Source of the DNA: Planctomycetaceae bacterium
Lineage (GTDB): Bacteria > Planctomycetota > Planctomycetia > Pirellulales > Pirellulaceae
Direction: 5' to 3'
Assembly: GCA_018658605.1 (NCBI GenBank)
Contig: JABHUV010000011.1
Coordinates: 1-5,958, forward strand
DNA: 5,958 nucleotides
Part shown: positions 1 to 5,958 of the stretch, one piece after another
How the letters are laid out: each line of letters starts with the position of its first letter
Numbering within the stretch: position 1 is the stretch's first letter
Position numbers and translations under genes: made by a program
The notes under the pieces: model-generated
The model's input: the letters and a program-made list of their open reading frames with translations, nothing else
Database searches by the model: none
What the model was told of the DNA's origin: nothing

Positions 1-1
1 G

Positions 2-859
2 AAAACCGATGATTTGCTTGACGCGTGCTATTGTCCCACCGATGGGCATTTGCAACCTGCCGAACTCGTCAGCGCCTATATAAAGGTAGGGCGAAAACAC
101 GGCGTGCAGTACCATACGAATTGTGCGGTCACCAAAGTCATTGTCACTGGGGGTAAAGCAACGGGAGTAGAGACGGACGCCGGTGAGTTTCACGCCCCGG
201 TCATTGTTAATGCCGCCGGGCCATGGTCCTACTTGGTTGCGGGTCTGACCGATACGGTGTTACCGACCGCTGCGATTTGCCATCACTACCTCACCACTCG
301 TCCCGATGACGCGATGAAAATCGATCGCTTTTCTCCAGCCGTTCGCGATCGCCACCTCCGATTATACACTCGCCCAGAAAGCGATGGCCTGATTGTGGGT
401 ATGTACGGCGAGGAAGCAACTGAATACGACATGGAATCACTGCCTAGCGATTTTGATATGTCCGCTATGAAGGCGCGACTGGATGACATTCTCGTCGCCA
501 CGCTTGTCTATAATGCCAACCAACGTTTTCCCTGGATCAGCGAACGTACGGCGATGACGATCACCACCGGTATTATGACATTCACGCCAGACGGCAAACC
601 GTTTTGTGGGAGATTGCCAGATATCGAGGGTCTCTTCTATGCTTCCGGTTTCTGCGGTCACGGGATTGTACAAAGTCCGACGATCGGGGTGATCATGGCG
701 GACCTGATTCTCGACGGCGAGACGCAATATGACATCGCTGCGATAGAAGCGGATCGCTATTTTGATATGCCGGAACTGCAGACACGCTCAGATATCAAAT
801 CCGCGGCCTATGAAATGCACGCAGGGTACTATGGTAATGTCGAAGGTAGCAAACAATGA
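2..859 (+). CDS. FAD-dependent amine dehydrogenase, DAO fold (sarcosine/dimethylglycine dehydrogenase-like), 5'-partial
   Basis: The reading frame is open to the window edge, so the true start and the N-terminal GxGxxG dinucleotide-binding motif lie upstream; 285 residues are visible. The fragment has the late DAO-family layout: a PTDGHLQPAEL segment near its start, NAAGPWS (visible residues 70-76, the second FAD-contacting strand), and a C-terminal TPDGKPFCGRLPDIEGLF...GFCGHG block (195-221) followed by a GE..YDI....DRY tail. This C-terminal block closely resembles the catalytic modules of mitochondrial dimethylglycine and sarcosine dehydrogenases, which pass electrons to ETF. The protein ends soon after this module, so it lacks their C-terminal folate-binding aminomethyltransferase domain. 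Its stop overlaps the etfB start, which supports ETF as the electron acceptor. The likely reaction is oxidative N-demethylation or deamination of a small amine or amino acid in the cytoplasm. The exact substrate is unknown; other DAO-fold enzymes with different substrates remain possible. Confidence 0.85.
   Translation, partial: KTDDLLDACYCPTDGHLQPAELVSAYIKVGRKHGVQYHTNCAVTKVIVTGGKATGVETDAGEFHAPVIVNAAGPWSYLVAGLTDTVLPTAAICHHYLTTRPDDAMKIDRFSPAVRDRHLRLYTRPESDGLIVGMYGEEATEYDMESLPSDFDMSAMKARLDDILVATLVYNANQRFPWISERTAMTITTGIMTFTPDGKPFCGRLPDIEGLFYASGFCGHGIVQSPTIGVIMADLILDGETQYDIAAIEADRYFDMPELQTRSDIKSAAYEMHAGYYGNVEGSKQ
842..846 (+). promoter_or_regulatory. Shine-Dalgarno site for etfB
   Basis: GAAGG lies 9 bases before the ATG at 856, inside the last codons of the dehydrogenase gene. 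With the ATGA stop/start overlap it supports 856 as the etfB start and suggests coupled translation of the dehydrogenase and its electron acceptor. Confidence 0.55.
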
Positions 860-1599
860 AGATCCTTGTGACTTGTAAGCGTGTTCCGGATACGGACCAA
901 AAAATACGCGTTAAGGAAGATGGTAGTGGAATTGATGATTCCAATCTGGCCTATGTGCTTAACCCCTTTGATGCGATTGCTGTAGAAGAAGCATTACGGA
1001 TCTGCGAAGAAGATAAATCCGGAGACGAAATTCAAGTTGTTGCTGTCGGAGTAGGGGTAATAGATTATGAAGCGGAATTACGGACTGCTTTAGCGATGGG
1101 GGCTGACCGAGCAATTTTGGTAGAAAATCCTACGATAATGGATCCGTGGACTGTGGCGAACACCATTGCCGCCGTCGTCGCACGTGAATCCCCGGATTTA
1201 GTGCTGATGGGTAAGCAAGCGGTTGACGATGACGCCAATCAAACGGGGCAGTTCCTAGCGGCTCTGCTGCAATGGCCCCAAGCAACCTTTGCTTCAAAGA
1301 TAAGATTCGGAGGACTCGGGTTACAAGTTGCGAGGGAGACCGACCAAGGTATCGAGGAGATTGAAGTCCCGCTGCCAGCAGTGGTGACAGCTGACCTGCG
1401 ACTTAACGAACCGCGCTATGCCTCGTTACCGAGCATCCTTAAAGCCCGCAAAAAAGAGATTGAAATTATTTCCTACGCTGACTTACAGATTGCTGTCACT
1501 ACGCAACTAGAGGTGTTGTCGATGAAGTCTGAGATTAGCCAACGCAGTTGTGTAATGTTGGAGGATGTGACCAGCCTAACGGAGATCATTAGCCCCTAA
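856..1599 (+). CDS. etfB: Electron transfer flavoprotein beta subunit
   Basis: This is the beta subunit of the soluble ETF heterodimer, which carries electrons from flavin dehydrogenases to a membrane quinone reductase. At 247 residues it is normal for the family. It begins MKILVTCKRVPD, and carries NPFDAIAVEEALR (36-48), the MGKQAVDDDANQTGQ segment (118-132) that in the respiratory class surrounds structural AMP, and a VAR..D.G...E....LPAVVTADLRLNEPRYASLP block (158-192) that fits the ETF-beta signature with one deviation. Residues 179-200 correspond to the recognition loop that docks onto partner dehydrogenases; Leu191 appears to be the anchor leucine, followed by a Lys/Arg-rich KARKK stretch (196-200). 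These features match human-type, non-bifurcating ETF. The start overlaps the upstream stop as ATGA. The C-terminal tail is slightly shorter than in human ETFB. Family assignment is very secure; the class assignment rests on motifs recalled, not on an alignment. Confidence 0.97.
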   Translation: MKILVTCKRVPDTDQKIRVKEDGSGIDDSNLAYVLNPFDAIAVEEALRICEEDKSGDEIQVVAVGVGVIDYEAELRTALAMGADRAILVENPTIMDPWTVANTIAAVVARESPDLVLMGKQAVDDDANQTGQFLAALLQWPQATFASKIRFGGLGLQVARETDQGIEEIEVPLPAVVTADLRLNEPRYASLPSILKARKKEIEIISYADLQIAVTTQLEVLSMKSEISQRSCVMLEDVTSLTEIISP

Positions 1600-1619
1600 T
1601 CCCGGCAATCAAGATAGCA

Positions 1620-2522
1620 ATGAAAACATTAGTAATCACAGAAAGAGACGAGAGCGAATTTCGATTGGGATCGTTGTCAGCAATTGGATTCGCTCAGTCG
1701 CTGCCGGATTCCGTGATTGACATACTCTGCGTTGCAGACTTTTGCGGGGAAAATCGTACAGCTGACGCGCATGCCGCGGTAATTGCCGCAGCGGTCGAGC
1801 AAAATTCATATGAGTTAGTGGTCGCGGCGGCTACGACTTACGCCAAAGATATAGTCGGCCGATCCGCGGGACTGTGCGGAGGTGCGATGGCTAGTGATGT
1901 GACAAACCACCGGTTCAACGATGATCAACTCCTGCTTGACCGCCCCATGTTCGCCGGCGCGGTGACGGCAACCGTCACTCTTAGCGGTAGTCCGAAGTTC
2001 ATAACCGTGCGTGCGTCGGCTTATGTTCCCGTTGAACGAGGCAGCGTCGTCAATCTAAACTCGCTTGAGTCCAATTCGCTTGATGTTGATTACTCTAACG
2101 TGCCTAGTGGCCTGTGGAAAAGCTTGGCATCGCGTGCAAGTCACCGACCGGACGTAACGGAAGCGAAAATTGTGGTGTCAGGTGGTAGAGCGTTTAAGAG
2201 CTCCGAAGATTTCGAACGACTTGTTGGCGGGTTAGCTGATGGGCTTGGCGGCGCCGCGGGTAGTTCCCGAGCGTTAGTCGACGCGGGAATCACCCCCAAC
2301 GACTTACAGGTCGGACAAACTGGAAAGATCGTCGCTCCGGATATATACATAGCTCTTGGAATTTCCGGCGCTGTTCAACATCTCGCGGGCATGAAAAACT
2401 CTAAAACGATCATAGCCGTTAACACCGACCCTGATGCCCCAATTTTTTCTGTTGCGGATTTCGGTTTAGTCGGCGACGTGTACGAAGTGGTCCCTCAACT
2501 CATAGCGGAACTAAATGGTTAA
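1620..2522 (+). CDS. etfA: Electron transfer flavoprotein alpha subunit
   Basis: This is the alpha subunit of ETF and carries the redox-active FAD in its C-terminal domain II. It has 300 residues. Domain II is textbook: VVSGGR (185-190), SSRALVDAG (215-223), QVGQTGKIVAP (230-240), and IYIALGISGAVQHLAG...IIAVN (242-268), which matches the ETF-alpha signature throughout. The FAD-contacting positions known from human/Paracoccus ETF appear conserved: Arg217, Gln233, Thr234, His254, Asn268 and Asp280. Domain I (1-165) is divergent and about 20 residues short after ILCVADF (residues 35-41), where homologues carry an extra helix and strand. The ATG at 1620 is chosen because MKTLVITERD matches the family N terminus and no other in-frame start lies close upstream. 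There is no convincing Shine-Dalgarno sequence in the 20-base gap after etfB. The gene overlaps the next one by 8 bases. Confidence 0.97.
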   Translation: MKTLVITERDESEFRLGSLSAIGFAQSLPDSVIDILCVADFCGENRTADAHAAVIAAAVEQNSYELVVAAATTYAKDIVGRSAGLCGGAMASDVTNHRFNDDQLLLDRPMFAGAVTATVTLSGSPKFITVRASAYVPVERGSVVNLNSLESNSLDVDYSNVPSGLWKSLASRASHRPDVTEAKIVVSGGRAFKSSEDFERLVGGLADGLGGAAGSSRALVDAGITPNDLQVGQTGKIVAPDIYIALGISGAVQHLAGMKNSKTIIAVNTDPDAPIFSVADFGLVGDVYEVVPQLIAELNG

Positions 2523-4593
2523 CTTGTTGTCGCAAATCACCGAAATCGATAACACGATCACTCGAGAAATCCTCGGTAACGTCGACTCGCTCTCGCAGAC
2601 AATATTTTACCTACTTACAATTTTAGCCTTCGGTTTATTTATTCAGGGTCTGTGGTCACGGTGGTCTCTCTGGAGACTGGGGCGTCGGCGTGAAAATTCG
2701 GCAGTGTCGCTGCGATTTAGTGAGATCGCGCGCCGTGTTATTGGGGCGATTCTATTGCAGCGTCGTGTCCGGCGTCAACGCAAGGCGGCAGGTCGGGCTC
2801 ATGTGTTGTTATTTGGAGGCTTTGGGGTCCTCTTCATCGGTACGATATTGATCGCGATTGAACACTATAGTGCCGCGGCGCTTGGAAGATCGCCACAGAA
2901 TCCAATATTCCACAAAGGGTTGTATTTTGTAATCTATGAATTCGTGCTTGATACAGCAGGATTGGCACTACTGGCGGGCTGTCTGTGGTTTCTAAAACGA
3001 CGTTTGCAATCCGATTCGAGCATGGCTCATGTTCGCAGTGACTATGTCGTTCTAGGCTTGCTCGTGTCGCTCGTGATCACCGGTTACGTCGCTGAGGGCT
3101 TGCGCATCACGCTCGAAGAAACTCCTTTACCCGGATTCTCATATGTCGGATTATTGTTTGCCTGGCCGCTGCAGTGGTTGGGGATAACCGCTGAAAACGC
3201 CGCGCCAATTCACTTAACACTGTGGTGGATGCACGTAGTTTTAGCACTTGGACTGATTGCCCTGTTTCCCCATACTCGCTTGTTGCATTCGCTTGCCGGT
3301 GCGGTAAACCTATCTCTGAGCGAGCAAACGCTGGGCGTGATGCAACCCATCAGTATTTCCGAGGTAGAAGAAACGGGCCTCGTGGGTGCAGGAAAGATTA
3401 CTGATTTTACGCGAAGGCAATTGCTGTCGCTCGACGCTTGTGTCTCCTGCGGGCGTTGCGAGGATCTGTGTCCCGCAAATCAGGCGGGCAAGGCGTTGTC
3501 TCCGCGGAACATAGTACAAGGTTTACGGAGGGTAATGGAATCGTTGGATGTGCCGTTAAGCAACGGGATATCCAACGATGCTGCATGGGCGTGTACAACG
3601 TGCCACGCTTGCGTAGAAACATGTCCGCTGGGAGTGGATCCACTGGAGTTTATCACGGATGTCCGACGTAACCTTGTAGCCGAAGGAAAGCTCAAAGGGT
3701 CGCCGGGTCAAGCATTACAAAAGATGCAGCGTTCGGGAAATCCGTGGGGACTGCCTACGGATGGACGATTGTCGTGGGCTGAGGGATTAAACGTGCCGTT
3801 GGTAAATGAGGTCGAGGATTTCGAAATTGTGTATTGGGTCGGGTGCGCGGCAGCTTATGATCGGCGAATACAAAAGGTCGCGCGGGCGGTGGTTCAACTA
3901 CTGCAGGCCGCAGAAGTGCCATTTGTCGTGTTGGGGCCCGAGGAACGATGTACAGGCGATTCGGCCCGAAGAATGGGCGACGAGTTTCTGTTCCAGGAAT
4001 TGGCCGCCACTAATATATCAACGTTAAGCAAATATCCAATCAAGAAGATCGTGACACATTGTCCCCATTGTCTAAATAGTTTTAAACACGATTATCCCCA
4101 GTTTTACGAAGAGTTTGGCGCCGGCGATAATTTCCATTTTGAAGCAGTTCATCACACGCAGTTTTTAAGCGAATTGCTGGTGGCGGGCAGGCTCGTCATT
4201 CCCGAGAATGGCGAGAGTGCTAATGCGGATGCGGCGCTGCTGACTTATCACGACCCTTGTTATTTAGCGAGAGTGAACGGCATCACGGAATCGCCCCGAG
4301 AGCTGATTCAACTAACCTTACCAGAGGAATCTATCGTTGAGTTATCGAGGTGTGGCGAAAATACTGCTTGCTGCGGAGCCGGAGGCGGCAGGATGTGGTT
4401 TGATGATGAGGCGGTCCAGCGAACTGGCGGGGAACGAGTGGATGAAGTTATTGAGAGCCAGGCAAAAACACTGGCCGTATCCTGCCCCTTTTGCCTTACA
4501 ATGATAAACGATGGCTTGGCGGCAAGAGAGGCAAAGGTTGAGGTTAAGGACGTCGCGGAGCTTTTGATGGAAGCGTTAGGGACTACGAATTAG
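2515..4593 (+). CDS. Membrane-bound ETF:quinone oxidoreductase, heme b/Fe-S (EMO/DgcB-like, HdrD-related)
   Basis: This predicted inner-membrane enzyme oxidises reduced ETF and reduces quinone. The 692 residues divide into three parts. The N-terminal NarI-like membrane domain has about five helices (near 28-46, 97-116, 137-160, 177-197, 234-252); His96/His117 and His240 with His253 or His258 flank helices 2 and 5 and are candidate heme b ligands. A two-cluster ferredoxin domain follows, with CVSCGRCEDLCP (309-320) and CTTCHACVETCP (360-371). The C-terminal HdrB/D-like part has two cysteine-rich modules: Cys444, Cys479 (ERCTGD), Cys516/519, then Cys582, Cys619/620 (CCG), Cys657/660. The first module lacks the second cysteine of its CCG motif. 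This architecture matches the 'DUF224' ETF:menaquinone oxidoreductases and DgcB of dimethylglycine catabolism. Position directly after etfBA supports the role. The ATG at 2515 overlaps the etfA stop; only a weak GGAA precedes it. Whether it uses ubiquinone or menaquinone cannot be told. Confidence 0.93.
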   Translation: MVNLLSQITEIDNTITREILGNVDSLSQTIFYLLTILAFGLFIQGLWSRWSLWRLGRRRENSAVSLRFSEIARRVIGAILLQRRVRRQRKAAGRAHVLLFGGFGVLFIGTILIAIEHYSAAALGRSPQNPIFHKGLYFVIYEFVLDTAGLALLAGCLWFLKRRLQSDSSMAHVRSDYVVLGLLVSLVITGYVAEGLRITLEETPLPGFSYVGLLFAWPLQWLGITAENAAPIHLTLWWMHVVLALGLIALFPHTRLLHSLAGAVNLSLSEQTLGVMQPISISEVEETGLVGAGKITDFTRRQLLSLDACVSCGRCEDLCPANQAGKALSPRNIVQGLRRVMESLDVPLSNGISNDAAWACTTCHACVETCPLGVDPLEFITDVRRNLVAEGKLKGSPGQALQKMQRSGNPWGLPTDGRLSWAEGLNVPLVNEVEDFEIVYWVGCAAAYDRRIQKVARAVVQLLQAAEVPFVVLGPEERCTGDSARRMGDEFLFQELAATNISTLSKYPIKKIVTHCPHCLNSFKHDYPQFYEEFGAGDNFHFEAVHHTQFLSELLVAGRLVIPENGESANADAALLTYHDPCYLARVNGITESPRELIQLTLPEESIVELSRCGENTACCGAGGGRMWFDDEAVQRTGGERVDEVIESQAKTLAVSCPFCLTMINDGLAAREAKVEVKDVAELLMEALGTTN

Positions 4594-4597
4594 AGGG
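4592..4597 (+). promoter_or_regulatory. Shine-Dalgarno site for the transporter gene
   Basis: AGAGGG begins inside the stop codon of the upstream gene and sits 5 bases before the ATG at 4603. It is the clearest ribosome-binding site in the window and supports 4603 as the transporter start. Confidence 0.65.
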
Positions 4598-4602
4598 TTG
4601 AA

Positions 4603-5937
4603 ATGTTGCACGCCGAAAATGACGTTGATGAAGTCGAGCCGTCATTTATAGAGACGTTTTTAGTTACGGCATTTGCCATTGCCGTAGCGTTCTCTACCTA
4701 TTTCTGTATGTACGCGTTTCGCAAGCCGTTTTCTGCGGCTAGCTACGAAGACATGAAGTTTCTCGGGACTAATTTTGACTTAAAGACCATCTTTGTCATT
4801 AGCCAGATTGTGGGCTATACGTTGTCCAAGTTTATAGGAATTAAGGTCGTCTCGGAGGTATCACGGCAACGACGTTTTGGGATGTTGGTGGGGTTGATCT
4901 TCGTTGCGCAGATGGCTTTGTTGGGATTCGCGTTCTTGCCGCCATGGGGCAAGGTAATTTCGATCTTCCTCAATGGCCTTCCTTTGGGGATGGTTTGGGG
5001 TTTAGTCGTTTGGTATCTCGAAGGACGGAAGACGTCGGAGATGTTGTTGGCGGGGCTAAGTTGTTCGTTTATTGTGGCAAGTGGTGTCGTCAAAGATATT
5101 GGGCGGTGGCTGATGAGTGCGCATGACGTTGACCAATTTTGGATGCCGTTTGTTACTGGTTGTATGTTTTTACCTCCGTTTCTATTATCGGCCTACCTGT
5201 TAAATCGTTTACCAGATCCGACCGCTGCCGATAAGAAGTCCCGCATGGCTCGATCTACCATGGACGGGAAAGAACGCTGGGCATTTGTGATGAAATTCTT
5301 GCCTGGGATGATAATGCTGATGATCGCCTATTTTTTTCTAACAGCGTATCGAGACTTTCGTGATAACTTTGGCGTCGAAATATTTGAACAACTCGGGTAC
5401 GGCAAATCGGAAACGGCAATTTTTACTCGCAGCGAATTATGGGTAGCTTTTGGCGTCGTTGGAACACTCGCTATCCTGAATCTGATTCGGGATAATCGCG
5501 TGGGTTTAATTGGTGCGTTTATGGTAATGACCGGGGGTTGTTGCTTGATGGGCGCGGGGACGATGTGGTACGACGCAGGAACCATTAGCGGTTTGCAATG
5601 GATGATCATGTGTGGCCTGGGTTCATATTTAGCGTATGTACCATATGGTTCCGTGTTGTTTGACCGTTTGATAGCATCAACGCGGGTGATGGGAACGGCA
5701 GTCTTTGTGATTTATATCGCTGATTCAATCGGTTACGTAGGTTCGATTAGCGTGATGGCCATTAAAGATCAAATTGCAGGGGACATGACGCGGTTGGAGT
5801 TTTTCCGGCAATTGACTTACGGTATGTCTGGTTTGGGTGTTGCGATGCTTGTTTTGAGCCTGATCTATTTTTTGACGTTCCATGATCACGGGTCGAAGGC
5901 GATTGAGGTCACCGAACAAGATTCTTTACCCGGTTAA
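4603..5937 (+). CDS. DUF5690-family transporter, MFS-like, 12 predicted membrane helices
   Basis: This 444-residue polytopic membrane protein probably imports the substrate of the pathway. About twelve hydrophobic helices are seen (near 17-38, 62-82, 92-112, 117-137, 147-165, 180-200, 231-249, 277-295, 300-318, 330-352, 360-380, 405-424), with a hydrophilic loop at 201-228 dividing the two six-helix halves as in the major facilitator superfamily. The motif YFCMYAFRKPFSAASYEDM (33-51) is typical of the DUF5690 family, whose substrate is, to my knowledge, unassigned. That motif and the following GYTLSKFIG (71-79) resemble the first helices of organophosphate:phosphate antiporters (GlpT, UhpT); Arg40 would align with the phosphate-binding arginine of GlpT. 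Helix 7 ends in a charged YRDFRDN segment (249-255). The gene starts 9 bases after the quinone reductase stop with a good ribosome-binding site, so it is almost certainly in the same operon. Fold is secure; substrate is open. Confidence 0.85.
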   Translation: MLHAENDVDEVEPSFIETFLVTAFAIAVAFSTYFCMYAFRKPFSAASYEDMKFLGTNFDLKTIFVISQIVGYTLSKFIGIKVVSEVSRQRRFGMLVGLIFVAQMALLGFAFLPPWGKVISIFLNGLPLGMVWGLVVWYLEGRKTSEMLLAGLSCSFIVASGVVKDIGRWLMSAHDVDQFWMPFVTGCMFLPPFLLSAYLLNRLPDPTAADKKSRMARSTMDGKERWAFVMKFLPGMIMLMIAYFFLTAYRDFRDNFGVEIFEQLGYGKSETAIFTRSELWVAFGVVGTLAILNLIRDNRVGLIGAFMVMTGGCCLMGAGTMWYDAGTISGLQWMIMCGLGSYLAYVPYGSVLFDRLIASTRVMGTAVFVIYIADSIGYVGSISVMAIKDQIAGDMTRLEFFRQLTYGMSGLGVAMLVLSLIYFLTFHDHGSKAIEVTEQDSLPG

Positions 5938-5958
5938 CGCTGCACGGGTGGGATGTTA

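Noticed and set aside
14..16. TTG at 14 as the start of the dehydrogenase
   Set aside because: The frame is open back to the window edge, and the protein would lack the whole N-terminal FAD-binding half of the DAO fold. The gene is better read as continuing upstream.
345..352. GCGATCGC palindrome resembling the cyanobacterial HIP1 repeat
   Set aside because: I noticed only this copy, and it lies in coding sequence. HIP1-rich genomes show many, so it is probably chance.
437..727. Minus-strand open frame of 96 codons inside the dehydrogenase gene
   Set aside because: It lies wholly opposite a well-supported coding region, has no recognisable domain and no ribosome-binding context. It is a shadow frame.
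3407..3695. Overlapping short frames on both strands across the ferredoxin region, some cysteine-rich
   Set aside because: The cysteines and arginines come from reading the Fe-S coding region in other frames. The parent frame has perfect ferredoxin motifs.
3949..3954. CTG in place of CCG in the quinone reductase read as a sequencing error or inactivating mutation
   Set aside because: The surrounding ERCTGDSARRMGDE matches the form I recall as usual for this family, and the frame is intact. It is reported as a family feature instead.
4815..5093. Minus-strand open frame of 92 codons inside the transporter
   Set aside because: It is antisense to conserved transporter helices, with no homology I recognise and no start context.
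5938..5958. Possible terminator after the transporter gene
   Set aside because: The 21 remaining bases contain no convincing stem-loop followed by a T run, so nothing can be called.

Overview
The window reads as one tightly packed plus-strand operon of five genes with no intergenic space worth the name. The order is an FAD-dependent amine dehydrogenase of the D-amino-acid-oxidase (DAO) fold (5' end cut off by the window edge), electron transfer flavoprotein beta (etfB), electron transfer flavoprotein alpha (etfA), a membrane-bound heme b/iron-sulfur ETF:quinone oxidoreductase of the EMO/DgcB type, and a 12-helix transporter of the DUF5690/major facilitator type. Gene junctions are a 4-base ATGA overlap, a 20-base gap, an 8-base overlap and a 9-base gap, so co-transcription and partly coupled translation are likely.

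The genes form a plausible complete path. The transporter brings in a small substrate. The DAO-fold dehydrogenase oxidises a C-N bond, most likely an N-methylated amine by similarity to the catalytic module of sarcosine and dimethylglycine dehydrogenases. EtfBA takes the electrons on its FAD, and the membrane Fe-S/heme b protein passes them to quinone. The EtfB sequence looks like the AMP-binding respiratory class, not the bifurcating class, so energetically this is an ordinary downhill route into the respiratory chain. The true substrate is not determinable from the window. The transporter shares features with organophosphate antiporters, including an arginine that lines up with a phosphate-binding arginine of GlpT, so an anionic substrate is possible.

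The organism is a bacterium with roughly balanced base composition. DUF5690-like transporters are, as I recall, found mainly in Planctomycetota and Bacteroidota. Together with inconsistent Shine-Dalgarno sites and mixed codon use, this makes a planctomycete a reasonable but unproven guess. The Etf proteins themselves resemble the mitochondrial/alphaproteobacterial class. No RNA genes, mobile elements, CRISPR arrays, promoters or terminators are visible. The operon promoter must lie upstream of the window, and any terminator lies beyond the last 21 bases.

Points worth a second look are a shortened domain I in EtfA, the absence of a folate-binding domain on the dehydrogenase, a degenerate first CCG motif in the quinone reductase, and the linkage of an organophosphate-antiporter-like transporter to an ETF-linked dehydrogenase.
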